A stretch of DNA of 64,000 bases from Acanthosepion esculentum. Taxonomy: Eukaryota; Mollusca; Cephalopoda; Sepiida; Sepiidae. Positions within the stretch are counted from its first letter, which is position 1. Each line of letters opens with the position of its first letter. Shown one piece after another: positions 33,866 to 46,289 of the stretch. The notes under the pieces were generated by a model. The model did no database searches and was not told where the DNA came from. It saw nothing but the letters and a program-made list of their open reading frames with translations. The position numbers were made by a program, and so were the translations under genes. The stretch covers positions 9,963,698 to 10,027,697 of the forward strand of contig OZ038482.1 in assembly GCA_964036315.1 (NCBI GenBank). Direction: 5' to 3'.

Positions 33866-35480
33866 TGATGTATGGATCAGTTATCCCAAATTTTGTATTG
33901 GCGATAAAGAAAGTGAACAGTGAATATGCTGCAATATGCTACGAAACCGAAATATTAAGTCTCATCAGATTGAGTTTTTATATGGATGTCATAAACTGTC
34001 AATGGTATACAAAACACTTTCTCAGATTGATGGGTAAAAAGGCTTTGGGCAAGTGAAGCATATATGTATCAGCAAGGAGCATTATTCTTCAAACATTGTG
34101 GACTGTCATTAGAGAATCCCAAACAAAGAACAGTACCAGATAAAATAAACCACATCTCTTGAGGACCTTCAACAACAGCGACAACTAAAAGGGATAGCAC
34201 TTGTAATTTGAAGAGAAAATAATGGCATAATCAAAATGCTGACATTCCACTCAACCTCAAACAAAAGACAAGAAAGGAAGCTGCCATTAATACTGGAAAG
34301 AGCAATAACAGTTACTGGACATGAGAAACTTATTTTTCAAAAAAATTGTTTTAAGAGAAAAAATTTATAAATTTCAACTGAAAGGGACACTGACTGCTTG
34401 GTCAATGAATGCCAAATGTTTCCTTATAAGGAAATGGCTATCATTACCTTTATCATTGTTGTATCCTGTCAGCACTCACACATTTTAAAAAACAACCGGT
34501 AGAAGAAACTTAAACTTCCAGGACCAGAAATTGTTGCAAAACTGATTCAGGATAAAGGACTTAAAGCTTGAAAAAGTCTTTATTTTGTTTGTTGTTGTCT
34601 TGTGTCATTCAATATCTGTTGGCAGCCCAATATACAATCCATAACAAATACTGCCCATTATACTGCCCACAACAATGTTGGTGTGAATAACAGACAACTT
34701 TGTGAAATTTAATTTCTTCTCCTCATGTTTAGATTGCTTTAATTCAAACTTCTTAAAAAAGTCATAGGTGGCTGGGTTTTGAATTAAAAATTGTCCTTTG
34801 CTTAGACTGGTTGCCAACCATGGCTAAAAATCTCAGTCTCCTCTGCTGTACAGAGATTCATAACTTTCCCAAGGTTATTTGTATGAAAGTGAGTGCAACA
34901 AACACAGATTTTAACCTCAGCTCACCAGTCTCTCATTGCAAGCCACATGCACATATGTGTGTGTGTGTGTGTGTTTTGTATCCTGTCAGCACTCCCACAT
35001 TTAAAAAAAAAAACAACCAAAAGAAGAAGCTTAACCTCCCAGGACCAGTGACTGTTGCAAAACTTATTCCAGATATAAAAAGGCCACTGTCGTTTTCAGG
35101 ACAACACTATTCAACGACTACAAAACTGTCCTTCTTAGGACAATGCCATTCTCACCCTCTACATAAACATGAAGAGATATTTTTTTTCCAAGTGCACTGT
35201 AAACTTATTTTTGTTGATGTATTTTCTCTAACAAAAATAAACTTGGCAATATATATTTTTTTTTACTCAAGTCTTTGTTTTGTTTGTTGTTGTCTTCCGT
35301 CATTTGATATCTGTTTACACACCAATATACCACCTGCAACACTATTACTATTACCATATAATATATTAAATATCTATTAAATGATATAAAATATAATATA
35401 CTTATAAAATAAATATAGAGCTTGCAATATAATATTAATAATAATAATAATAATAATAATGATAATAATAATTCATCTGA
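33866..35480. other. unassigned sequence with internal direct repeats
   Basis: A segment at about 34450-34620 (starting near TATCCTGTCAGCACTC, then CCAGGACCAG) is repeated with changes at about 34978-35320. A TG run is at 34955-34976 and an AAT run at about 35430-35475. Longer open frames here lack any known domain. Confidence 0.4.
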
Positions 35481-35835
35481 TTAAAGGCAGAACAAAGGAA
35501 AAGACTCTGGAATGGGCCAATCAAAAAAGGGTGTCATATTCAATTTGTACAACCTGATTTCTCCTGCTATTCTCTACTTTTGCAAGAGCCAGATCAGGCC
35601 AAAAAGGAAATACTGCTGTTATATATGGGCAGGGGTTGCCCAGTCAAAACTTTCTAATCATGATAGTCCAAAAGGATCTCAACATCCTTGCAGGTGACAA
35701 ATTATTTTCCGCCAGGTTCAATGTGGCAAACCCCTTACTGATCTATCGTTATTTCCATGAAAAGTGTTCAGACAAATTACATTCCCCAGTTCCACCAGTT
35801 CTAACCTTCATTAATACCTGCTCATTATAATAAAC
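35480..35835 (+). pseudogene. jockey-like LINE fragment of a second subfamily
   Basis: It includes SPAILYFCKSQIRPK, CCYIWAG and LLIYRYFHEKCSDKLHSPVP across two frames. IWAG and FHEKCSD are the landmarks of the region after the RT domain. Several substitutions and at least one frameshift are present. Confidence 0.75.
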
Positions 35836-35924
35836 CACTTTCATTCTCTTTGTATTTCATTGGTGAGATGTAAGTTCCACTTATGCAGCTTCTTCCCATG
35901 GACCACTGCTTTGTGCAACTGACT

Positions 35925-36300
35925 ACTTTGAATATTGCTGCCACATCTGATGCTCCTGTTATATATTTAGAAGAATCTGCAATGTCATTGATATCTCAGG
36001 TTCAGTCACATTCCCATAAACATTCTTTCTATAAACATTTTCATGGTAATTGTTCTGATGACCTTTCCTCTATGGCACCTAGACTTCATGAATTTAAATG
36101 CAGTACTGGACTGGAAGCTAGGTCTCATCATTTTACAGTTCAAGTGGAAAGATGTAACAGTTTTTTCTCTTACACTTCTCACGTGTGGAACTCTCTTCCA
36201 GCTTCATGTTTTCCAGTCAATTTTGATCTTCAGAAATTTAAATACAATATGAATTGTTATCTTCTGTCTTCTTAATTCCTGTTCTTTTATTGTTCTCTTC
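35925..36300 (+). pseudogene. jockey-like LINE C-terminal fragment
   Basis: The frame open to 36275 shows FYKHFHGNCSDDLSSMAPRL, HEFKCSTGLEARSHHFTVQ and SYTSHVWNSLPASCFP. It ends in NCYLLSS and a stop, which is the normal end of this ORF. It lies tail-to-tail with the minus-strand copy at 36330-36720. Confidence 0.8.
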
Positions 36301-36329
36301 TCCTAATAATGTTTTCTTTTTTTTTTAAT

Positions 36330-36720
36330 CAGTCTCACCCCAAGCAAGGCAGTACAGCCCCTAGCACGCAAGGGGTCACAGGGTGTGGAGGAATTAGGAA
36401 CAGAAACAATAGTAATGATGTGAAAGAGAAAAAAACAATCAGAAGGGCAGTAGGTAGCAATTGACATTGAATTTAAATTTTTGCAGATTAAAGTTGGTTG
36501 GAAAGCATGGAGCCAGAAGGGAGTTCCACAAGTGAGAAGTGTGAGATAAGAAACTGTTAGCATAGAAGTTGTGGCTACATCTAGCTAGCTTAATTGTAAA
36601 TTGGTGATCTCTTGCCGCCAGTCTAGTATTGTGCTTAAATTCATACAGTCTAGGTACCATAACAAAGAGCTCATCCTAAAAAATTACCATGAAAGTATTT
36701 ATAAAAAAGGCACAGAGAAA
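36330..36720 (-). pseudogene. jockey-like LINE C-terminal fragment and 3' UTR, antisense
   Basis: On the minus strand, MVPRLYEFKHNTRLAARDHQ and FLSHTSHLWNSLLAPCFP are readable, then the 3' UTR with GCCTTGCTTGGGGTGAGACT. It converges with the plus-strand copy immediately to its left. Confidence 0.8.
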
Positions 36721-36779
36721 CAACATTACAGCAGTGGGCAAGTTTTTTTTTTCCTTCTCATATTCTCTTGGAAAACCTT

Positions 36780-36840
36780 TTATATCTTAGTGGCTTTATT
36801 GCCTTGCTTGGGGTCAAATGAAAAAAAAAAAAGATGAAAA
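36780..36840 (+). repeat. jockey-like LINE 3' UTR stub
   Basis: TTAGTGGCTTTATTGCCTTG, then CTTGGGGT and an A-run: a bare 3' end of the same family. Confidence 0.65.
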
Positions 36841-37019
36841 AAGCCTGTCAAAACCACTTAAGGCAGTTCATGATCCAGAAATATGTCAAGTTCTGGGAAA
36901 ATAGAATCATGAATCTGCTTTGAAGATGATTGACAGATAGTGGAACAAAATGTCACATGTGTGGCTGAATAATTCCTTGTAGATATATTGTCTTTGAAAT
37001 GCACTGAAAGAAATGCTAT

Positions 37020-38010
37020 GAATTTTTGTTCTGGCCTAATACTATTTTATGTAAACAATCAACACATTTCCAATATATTAATGAGAATCTGTTAATTTAT
37101 TCCCATAAAACAACATTACCTAATCTTATTGATAAACTAAACCCAGTTGAACATATAATAGATTTTATTTATGAAACAGAAACAAGCAACACTTTACCTC
37201 TCTTCAATGTTATGTTAAACCATACTGATAATGACCTAAAACAAAGTGTTTATCACAAATCAACTAATAAAAATGTCCTCATAAATTTCTATTCTCCCCA
37301 TAACAACAAAATAAAATTCAGATTAATTATATGATTTTATTTAATTAAGAGCACACTGAATTTGTAGTCTTCAGTATGTACAGGTTGAGAAAAAATAGAT
37401 TGAAGATACGTTTAAGCTTCTCCAATTCCCTAATTATTTCATTTTCAATACACAACACAAAAACAAAAACACGCAAACAGAAGGTTCATCAAATATTTAG
37501 AAATAAAAGAATGTACCTTTTACATAAATAAAAAAAAATGAGATAACTTAATCTACCTATTAACTCTATCTCAATGACAATTGGAAAATTTATCTAAGCT
37601 TAAGATAAAATTTGTTACAATTACTTCCAAAACAACAAAAAGACTTCATTAATACAAAACAAAGTAATAAAAAGCTAAAACCTGAAGGAAGAATTTACTC
37701 TTATTACCTGTAATAATTGCCACAAAGAATACATTGGAGAAACCTCAAGGAATTTAAATAAAAGATTATATGCTATCTCTTACAAATGAGATCTTTTACA
37801 AAATAACACATTCAGTGGTGTAGTCACTCACCATAATGAGTCTGACCATAATTTCGATTTAAAAAATGCTACTTTAATTAAAAGAGAAAGCAACTTACTA
37901 AGGCGAAAATGTGCAGAAAGTGCTTTGATCACTAGATGGTACATAGTAAATTTGCATCTTGGTTCTTATATCATTTCATGGCAGATCTTCTATTATCACC
38001 ATGTGCAATA
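37020..38010 (+). pseudogene. second-family Penelope-like element, decayed RT end and GIY-YIG
   Basis: The frame 37026-37334 reads HFQYINENLLIYS, then ETSNTLPLFNVMLNH and LKQSVYHKSTNKN, which matches the end of the PLE reverse transcriptase. After several breaks a GIY-YIG region appears at about 37700-37960: CNNCHKEYIGETSRNLNKRL, then THHNESDHNFDLKNATLIKR. It is a different PLE family from the one at 44.8-46.6 kb and much older, with stops in all parts. Confidence 0.75.
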
Positions 38011-38617
38011 CTTTAATAATAAAAGTGATAAAAACAAAAAACGAAAGTATAAAGAAAATGAATGAAATCGGCTAGACTACATATCCAGGTAAGTCTAAAA
38101 GATTAAATTTAAAAATTCAGCATTCCAACATTTTCAGCCATTTCCTATAAGTGCAAAATTATGACCAATGCTTGCATTTTTTATCTCCCACTCCCCTTCC
38201 TACACATATATAATTCCATCATGAAAAACATTACTTCATTCTAATGGAGTTCTTGTAGAAGTCAAAATGTGTTACACAGAAATTTTTAAACTTTAGCATT
38301 CATTTGCCTAACAGTTTTTATTAAATAATATAAAATATTTTGATAAAAATATATATATAATAATATAAAGTATTTTGGTAAAAATAAATATATAATATAA
38401 TAATTAAAATAATAACACCTATTGATATAAGTAAAAATTCTGCAATTTAACATATGTTAAGTTCAGTAGAATTTTGTCAATAAAAGTTCTCAATAGATAT
38501 CTAGACAAAAAAAATTTTTCACCCTGAAGAGTGTTAACACCATGAACCTTTCAATCAGTTTAGATAAGTATTGTGAATATTTTCTAATTTTATTCTTATT
38601 AATTATGATTTATACAG

Positions 38618-38800
38618 TTAAGAGAAGAGCGTGTTGAAGAAAAGATAAAGAAAAGAAAAAAAACAGTGTTTTATAATGTTGAAAAAATTTGTTTAAATAT
38701 AATTTAATGACAGACATTCTGTTAAAATATTGTTTAACATTATATAAACACTGTTTTTTCTTTTCTTTATCTTTTCTTAAATCGTGGTTTTCTCTTAATT
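38618..38800. repeat. long hairpin (inverted repeat) with arms of about 60 bp
   Basis: The arm 38618-38680 pairs with 38736-38800, including AAGAAAAGATAAAGAAAAGA against its complement. The 55-bp loop is AT-rich. A partial copy of the left arm recurs at 39435-39478, joined to a LINE end, so the hairpin is part of a dispersed family. Confidence 0.8.
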
Positions 38801-38809
38801 GTTGAATAT

Positions 38810-38829
38810 TATTATTAGTAGTAATAATA

Positions 38830-38861
<32 letters not shown>

Positions 38862-38875
38862 GAATATTATTATTA
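38810..38875. repeat. (AAT)n-type microsatellite
   Basis: Imperfect trinucleotide run with TTA and TAG interruptions. Confidence 0.85.
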
Positions 38876-39478
38876 ATAGTCATAAAAATGTGCATTTATT
38901 TACGTGAATAATGATTTTATACATTAAACCAAGTCTTTGCTGCAAATATTAAAATTATTATAATTCTCCAAAAAGTTACTAAAATCAAAAACCTGATATG
39001 CCATCTCCTAATGGAAGTTTATAAGGAACCTGCATTTCTTTTCTGTCTAAATTTCTGGGATAAGAAATAGACATAGACAATGGAATTCTTTGGTTACCTG
39101 CATCAGCAAGCATCTGAAAAAGACAAGAGGGCACAATGGCATTGTGATAATAACAACAAAGATGAGGACAATAGTCCGAATGTAAATAAAACGGATTTTT
39201 CTATCACCATTACAATTGATTTTGACTAATTATCCCGACTGTTATCACCAAATGTTTCTTATTCCTTCAAAATATTACAGTCTCTTAATTTAAATAAGCA
39301 GAATGCAGCCTTGAAAGCGTCAAAAAATCTACTGCCCATGTATTACAGATAATGCTTCCGTGAGTTGAATGAAAAGAATGATGGAGAGCTCCATAGAATT
39401 CATACTAAACTGTTTAATTAATTATGATTTATAATATACAGTTAAGAGAAGAGCCCAATTTAAGAAAAGATAAAGAAA

Positions 39479-39580
39479 ACTTTAATCTGCAAAAATTTAA
39501 ATTCAATGTCAATTGCTACCTACTGTCCTTCTGATTGCTTTTTTCTCTTTCACATCATTACTATTGTTTCTGTTCCTAAA
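39479..39580 (+). repeat. jockey-like LINE 3' stub
   Basis: It starts at the TTTAATCTGCAAAAATTTAA block that encodes the end of the LINE ORF and runs into the 3' UTR. It is joined on its left to a piece of the 38.6-kb hairpin. Confidence 0.7.
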
Positions 39581-39589
39581 GATACTTAT

Positions 39590-42500
39590 AAATATGTAAG
39601 ACAGACTCTGATGAGAAAAATCATTTAGCATGACACAGTGAACCCACTTTGCTAACAGCAGACCTATCAATTGATTCAATATAATTATTCCAGTTCATGT
39701 CAGTGGAAAATATTTCCTAATAATATACATATGTACATATATAAATTTATTTTATATATAATAAATACTGAAATATTTTTCAGGTTACAATAAAACCAAA
39801 CATATTAAAAGGCCAGTCTTAATAATAAAAAAACCCAATTTATAACAAAAACTGTATTAATAAAAAATATATATTACTGCAAATTGGCAATACCAAAATA
39901 TAACAATTAAAAACAGTTAAACCCGTGTATTTCAGTATTACCAATTTATGGTAATATATATTTTTTGTTACCGCTTTTTTTTGTTATGAATTGTTTCTTT
40001 TTGTTGTGAATGGCATTTTAATATATCTGCATTTATTGCTCTAATAATAAATATTAGTACAATATTAATTAAAACCATTAAAACTTAAAGCCCAGCTTTG
40101 TAGAAAATTCCTATAAAAATTGACATGAATTAAAACTTTGGAAGATTTTATATCAATTCAATTAGAATGAACTTCTTCCTAAAACTGCATAATAAAAGAA
40201 TAAAAGAATAAAAGAATAAAAGGATAAAAGAATAAAAGAATAAAAAAATAGTCAATATTAGAAAGATTGCTGATTTTCAGCTCTTTTTCATCCAGTTGCC
40301 CATCTAATTTTTTCCTGAATGCCAAGCTGTTAATTTTCTTTCCTTTTAAAAAATCTTTACCAGAAAATATTACACAGACTTATATTCCTGACTTCATTAT
40401 TTGGCCTTCTTAGACAAAATGGTTCCTTGTTGTTACTATGGCATCCTGAGAGTAGAAATCAGACAGCCTGTATCTTTTCTGTGGAGAAGTGAATGTGTTA
40501 TTTTGAATTTCTCTCCCAGAAGCATTAATGACCTTAGGTCATCTTGACATTATACTGGCTAATCTGTTAGCAGCAACTGGACAAACTGAAAATATTCTTC
40601 TTCCTGGAAATAATATCTTGCTCATTGTAAAGTTTAATTTAATATTTTTAAATTAATAATTATCTAAAATTATTTCCCCTTGAAGTAATGTTTTCATCAG
40701 TGTAAACTTTAATTTGATATGATTTAATTAATTTATTTAATTTATTAGAATTTAACATTTTGTGCTGCTGATGTCATAACTTTTCATTTCATTTATTTTC
40801 TGTCTGAAAAATAAAGAAACAAATTCTAATCCATTATTTAGTGACACTTCTTAGATGCGACTGACTTAATCTACTACGGTTTTGTAATTAAAGACTTTAC
40901 TTTATTTAAATAATTACTGTTTTCATTAATTAAATTGTAATCTCTTTATCAAAATCAAAATTGCCATTTTTAAATAAATTCAGTGACCAGCTATAGTGTG
41001 TATAACTCCCATACACTCCATATTAAAATAGTGGTCTGGTTTCTTTTATGGACATGTTACTATAGAATAGTAAAATCGGCACGTAATAGCAAGACTTTTG
41101 TTAGGGCAATATTATTAAAATGCTCTGACTTGAAGAATAAAACAATTTACAGTCTAATTTGCAAATTAATAATAATAGTAAGGTGTCTACTTTTGTTCTA
41201 ACCCCAGTAATGATTCGGTTATTGTATGTTTGTTTTTGTCAGAGCAAAAGATAAAATGGAAATCATTTCAACATTGAAAAGTCATCTAAAAAATCCTGAA
41301 AAGGTGACTAATTGCAGGCATAAAATAATAAAATGCCTGAAACAATCATACCTTTATTTGATTAAATAGAAAAAGAAAACATTTTATCACCATGTTATGC
41401 TATTTCTACCTGCAGCTGAATTTCTTTTAGTTCAGATGACCTATTCTTCCCAAATTTTTTGCTCCAGATTGGTTTTATATATATGGGAGTAGTTATCAAA
41501 CAGCAACCAATTCGGTATGCTGTCTCTCCATCTGAATTTTGGTCAACTATTTTTCTCTCGCCAGGAATATATCCCTCGAGACATAATATTGTGAGTCCTG
41601 TTTTTCGTTGTTTAATATTCCAAAGTGATTTGCTCTTAACTCTATCAAGCAAAAGTAGAGCTTTTCTCATTATTTTGTAGTGTTGTTAGTTTAATTTTTT
41701 GATTTCTTTGGGGCCAGTCATTAAAAGCATAATGTGGTTCTGAAAAATCTTTGTCTTTTTTTAGAAAGTTACTTTTTCCATGTGATGCTATCAAGTCCAT
41801 TTATAAGAACTGGAAAAATATATATTCATATATTTCATCTTGTGTGCATGGTGACACTTTTTCGATTTTATTATTGTTTTGTTATTTTTCCCAAAGGCTG
41901 CCAATTCTATGCCTATTCTGCAATTTAGTGATATTTACATGATTTTTGGAAGCTAACAGTTTATGTTCCAGGTATACAAACACATCAACTTGTCTAATAG
42001 GTTTTGTTAGGAAAAGCTAATTTACTTCCCCTAAAAAGGACAATAACTCAAAATACAATTGAGTTACTTCCCTTGTCTGGAAGAGGTGTGCATCACTTCT
42101 AAATTCAATATGGTGGCAAGCTGACATGCATGTGGAATTCATGGTTTCAATCCAAACAAATCCTTGCTGTTCCCAGACAGTTAATGAATAAAAGTTGTTT
42201 TATTATGTCTTAAAATACACTTACCTTTTATTTTCATTCGTTTTTGTTCATCCCAACAGCCTGGGATATAACAGGTTTATTGTATTGTTTTTTTACATGT
42301 CTATATAATAATTATCCAGTTTCTGTATTTTTGTGTGTTTGTCATTCTAACACAGCAAAAACAGCATGTCATAGAGAGATTTATGTCAGGGCAATATAGT
42401 TAAAAGAAGAATAAAACAGTTGCCAGTAGAATTTGCAGCTTATTAATAACAATGTTAGGAGATTATGTACCAGAGATAGAGTAATTTATTGCGTAGAACT

Positions 42501-44780
42501 TTTCTTCTCGCAAGACTCATAGCCCCCCCCGCCCCCGTAAGAGGGAGGGTTATACATAATTTCAATTTCTTCTGAAAATGCAGGAAATCCTTTTCGTTAT
42601 ATTTACCTATTTACATTTACATGAAATAAATTAATGACAGGCAACAAAGATTTTCTTATTGGCCATCATTTTGGTCAATATATTCTTCAACCTTCTCCTG
42701 TTCCGAGATGAATTATTTTCATTATTCCATCTGGAATATTTTCTTCCTCATCATTGTATTTAATAAAGTATATGTTGATTGAAACATTTTCTTCAAACAC
42801 ATCATCATAAGGTTTATCTTGCTTCTGATTGTTAGAATTCACAACAAAATTGCATCCAACAAAATCCCACAATTATTAGAAATGAAGCCAAAGAAAAGAT
42901 CAGAATCTGTCCCCAAACTATTCTTTTGTGAGAAAAAGTTTCCATTTCTAATGCAAAAAATGAAAAAGCAGTTATCAGATTCATAGTAGAAGAGACCATC
43001 TCTACTTCGCATAAGAGGAATTAATCAGAAGACAGATTATAATTTTGTCTATTTTCACTATTAACATGGAACCTTATCACCCAGTCATGTGATTCATCGC
43101 ATAGAAACCTACCTACACTTTTCATGCTCTTATGCCATGATTCTATTTTGGTTTTATGAAATCAGAATAGCAATTGCATTAAAAGAGATTTCTGTTGGTT
43201 ATTGTCTCAAATAAACTATTTATTAATATTGCTCAAGTGAACTGAGGCGTCAGCCATCAGAAGATTCATTACAATATTTACCTCATGAATTTCTTGCTGT
43301 TATCAATATTCGGCAATTTGAAAGGAGACATGGTTAACTTAATTAACACCTGGTTTCTGCTCCAAGAAACTCTGGGTTGTCTCCCTTACAATTTTTTGCC
43401 TAAAAAAAGAAAAGAACAAGAAAATGTAAGAAAGTACAATTTTCTTTCAAACAAAAAAGAAACAAAAAGACAGACATTCAAAAATGTCTTGAATTTTTAA
43501 ACTTCTTTTGTTTCTATGATTTTTTAAAAGAAAATTGTTGATTTCTCTGAATTTATGAAAGCAGACATTGAATTTCCACGAAGAATAGAGAAATAAGTAT
43601 AAGCCAAATGCAACAAGGTTTCCCAACAAATATTCACAGGTAGAAATGTTCTACAGAGAGACTGATCAATGTTTGAACCAACTTAAGGGCAACAAGAAAA
43701 TAAAAATCCTTCCTTCAAGAAAAAAAAAACAGAAATTAGATTTGTATATTTTTCATTCTATTCAAATATAAAATTTAATGAGAAACAAAAATTTTTATTT
43801 TTATTTTGTGATTTAATCTTTCATAAACACAAAATCTGATTTAATTTTTTATTGTTCAAATAAGTGTCAACTTGTTGAAGATTAAGTAATATGTCATCTC
43901 TCCTTCAAAGCACAAACAACAGGAAACTTTCTCAGTTTTTTTGGAAGCCTTTCAACTTCTTTTTTCTTCTTCCATTTTATTAATTTATCATTATGGCATT
44001 ATTATAATTATCTTAACTTTATTATTATCATAGCTCAGTACAGATGTAAACACACTTACAGCTAAATATGGAATGAGCAAAAACATATTATTACACAAGA
44101 GAATCGGTGCATAACTTCCAAGTTACATGGAATTATAATTCAATTTCTGATAAATTCAACCAATCATGATCATTCTTGGTAAAAATGAAAAATCATGTTT
44201 CTGATCCATCTGAAACATAAATTAAGTTGAAATATTTTTTTCATTGCCAGTGAAAATCTAACAAGATGCATGAAACTTGCCGACTGAAAAATGGCTTCAT
44301 TCTTTTATATGTCTTATTCATAAATCACAGAGAATAAATACATTTTGCACTCACAAAACTCTCTTACTCACATATGTACTCCCACATATTTACAGTGCAA
44401 GGGACTTTTATACACGTTCTTATACACAAATATGTACGTACTGAACGGTGATAATGGAGACATTCGACATTGATTGACCAAGTGGCCAGTACAGCTGTTG
44501 AAATTTATAAAATCTTTCTCTTCAAACAAATTTTCAGGAAAATAGATCACACAAGTCCTGTAGCTGTTATTGCTCTTTCCAGTATTTATGGAGGTTTTCT
44601 TCCTAACCTTTTGTTTAGAGTAGTATGGAACATCAACTTCTTGATTCAGTCATTGCACATATACATATAAGAAAGAATTTTGCTAGCACACATTTATTTA
44701 CATATGAGCACACACTCATATAAACGAAAAATTTCATTACCAATACATTTGAAAAAGTTGCAACACAGTTTTGTAAGATA
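39590..44780. other. long AT-rich tract without a recognised gene
   Basis: Open frames in this stretch are short and low complexity. An (AATAAAAG)n run is at 40191-40250 and a C-rich tract at 42523-42538. I recognise no element or gene, on either strand. Confidence 0.45.
40191..40250. repeat. (AATAAAAG)n microsatellite
   Basis: About seven octamer units with single-base changes. Confidence 0.9.
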
Positions 44781-44925
44781 TTGTTTTGTCTATATTTTTG
44801 AGATGAGGTATTATGTACTTTATTTACATTATTCGGACTATTGTCCTCATCTATGTCACCATATTTATTACAACATTTCGGCCATTGTACACTCTGGCTT
44901 TCTTCAAATAGTTGGAATGTCCAAC

Positions 44926-45513
44926 CAGATGGTGAGCTTCGACATGGTGAGTTTGTTCACCAAGGTACCCATGGAGGAGGCACTCTCAGTAATCAGAGAC
45001 AGATTGGCCTCTGACTCATCCCTAGAAGACCGGACCAGTATTCCAACAGATAATATGATGAAGATGTTGACTTTATGTACACAAACAACAGACTTCAGAA
45101 TGGGATCACACATGTATCGACAGGATGAGGGCTTAGCAATGGGCTTGCCATTATCATCAGTAATGGCGAATATATACATGGAATACTTTGAGGAAATGGC
45201 ATTAGAATCTATATCTCTAAAGCCAACTCTATGGCTAAGGTACGTAGATGACACCTTCATACTCTGGCCACACCAGGAAGATGTTCAGGTTCTACTGGAC
45301 CATGTGAACTCAATAAGACCTTCGATACAGTTCACGATGGAGAAAGAAAGTAACAACACACTCCCATTCCTGGATATTTTAATATCTCGAACAGAGCATG
45401 TGTTCAAGACATCTGTATACTGTAAGCCGACATTCACCAGACAGTACCTGAATTTCAACTCCCACCATCCATACAGCGTAAAGAAAGGGATCGTCCACTG
45501 CTTACAACATTGA
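44926..45513 (+). pseudogene. PLE reverse transcriptase, 5'-truncated
   Basis: The native part begins MVSFDMVSLFTKVP (motif A, with the first catalytic aspartate). It includes GLAMGLPLSSVMANIYMEYF (motif B), LRYVDDTFILW (motif C with the catalytic DD) and NTLPFLDILISR (motif D/E region), then the thumb with FTRQYLNFNSHHP. All catalytic aspartates are present. The open frame runs in from 44680 through the inverted terminal copy, but that portion is not RT sequence. A TGA ends it at 45513 and the downstream part is in other frames, so the polyprotein is broken. Confidence 0.9.
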
Positions 45514-45689
45514 GCAAAAGTCATAAGTGGCGACCCAGAGACATTAGATAAAGAATTGGTCAGTATAAGTAGTACCCTACAACGTAATAACTACCCTGGG
45601 TACATGGCAGCAGCCCCCAAAAATGGGATAGGTGGGTACAAGAAGAGGAGGAGGACAACAACACTCAGAAAACAGTCTACCTGTCTTAT

Positions 45690-46151
45690 GTGAAGGGGTT
45701 ATCAGAGAAAATACAAAGGATCTGCGGTCCATATAACATCAGGACAAACTCCAAAAGCTTGATGACACTTCGCAGATATATCTCCCGAGTAGGACTCCCC
45801 ATAGAGGAGAACATGACTAAAGACTGTGTGTACGCTATCCCGTGCAGCTGCGGAAAGGAATATAAAGGAGAGACAGGCCACCTCCTTAAGGTGAGGCTTC
45901 AAGAACACCAGAAAGCTATAACACAAGGGGAAGTGGAAAAATCAGGTGAGGCTGACCACATATGGAGAGAAAAGTGAGATCACCGCCCTATGTGGGATCA
46001 GGTTGAGATCATAGACAAGGAACACCATTGGAAAATTCGTAAATTTAAGGAATCAGCACATATGCTAGGCCACAAAAATCTCCTGAGCCGACCAAGCATA
46101 GAAATGAATACAATATGGGAACCAGTAATAAGGAGTGCCAGAGAAAAGTGA
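45690..46151 (+). pseudogene. PLE GIY-YIG endonuclease, one in-frame stop
   Basis: Reading from about 45690, the thumb-linker LRRYISRVGLP is followed by CVYAIPCSCGKEYKGETGHL, the PLE form of GIY-YIG with its CxC zinc ligands, and by VRLQEHQKAI. A TGA at 45975-45977 interrupts it. The same frame then continues to 46151 with the conserved tail ending in LLSRPSIEMNTIWEPVI. Only this stop separates the two halves. The domain supplies the target nick for reverse transcription. Confidence 0.9.
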
Positions 46152-46289
46152 TAATAACAACAAAGTTGCAATATGAGCTCTGGTAAAAAATATGGAATGA
46201 TAACAGCACAAATTGCAATATGAGCACTGGTAAAATGTATGCTGAAGACATTAGGTTTATAATACCCAGAAATTCATACACAGATGTCC

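Noticed and set aside
34811..35380. 189-codon plus-strand frame
   Set aside because: It runs through a TG microsatellite, A-runs and a direct repeat. The peptide has no conserved block.
44904..45260. 118-codon minus-strand frame
   Set aside because: Antisense shadow of the PLE reverse transcriptase.
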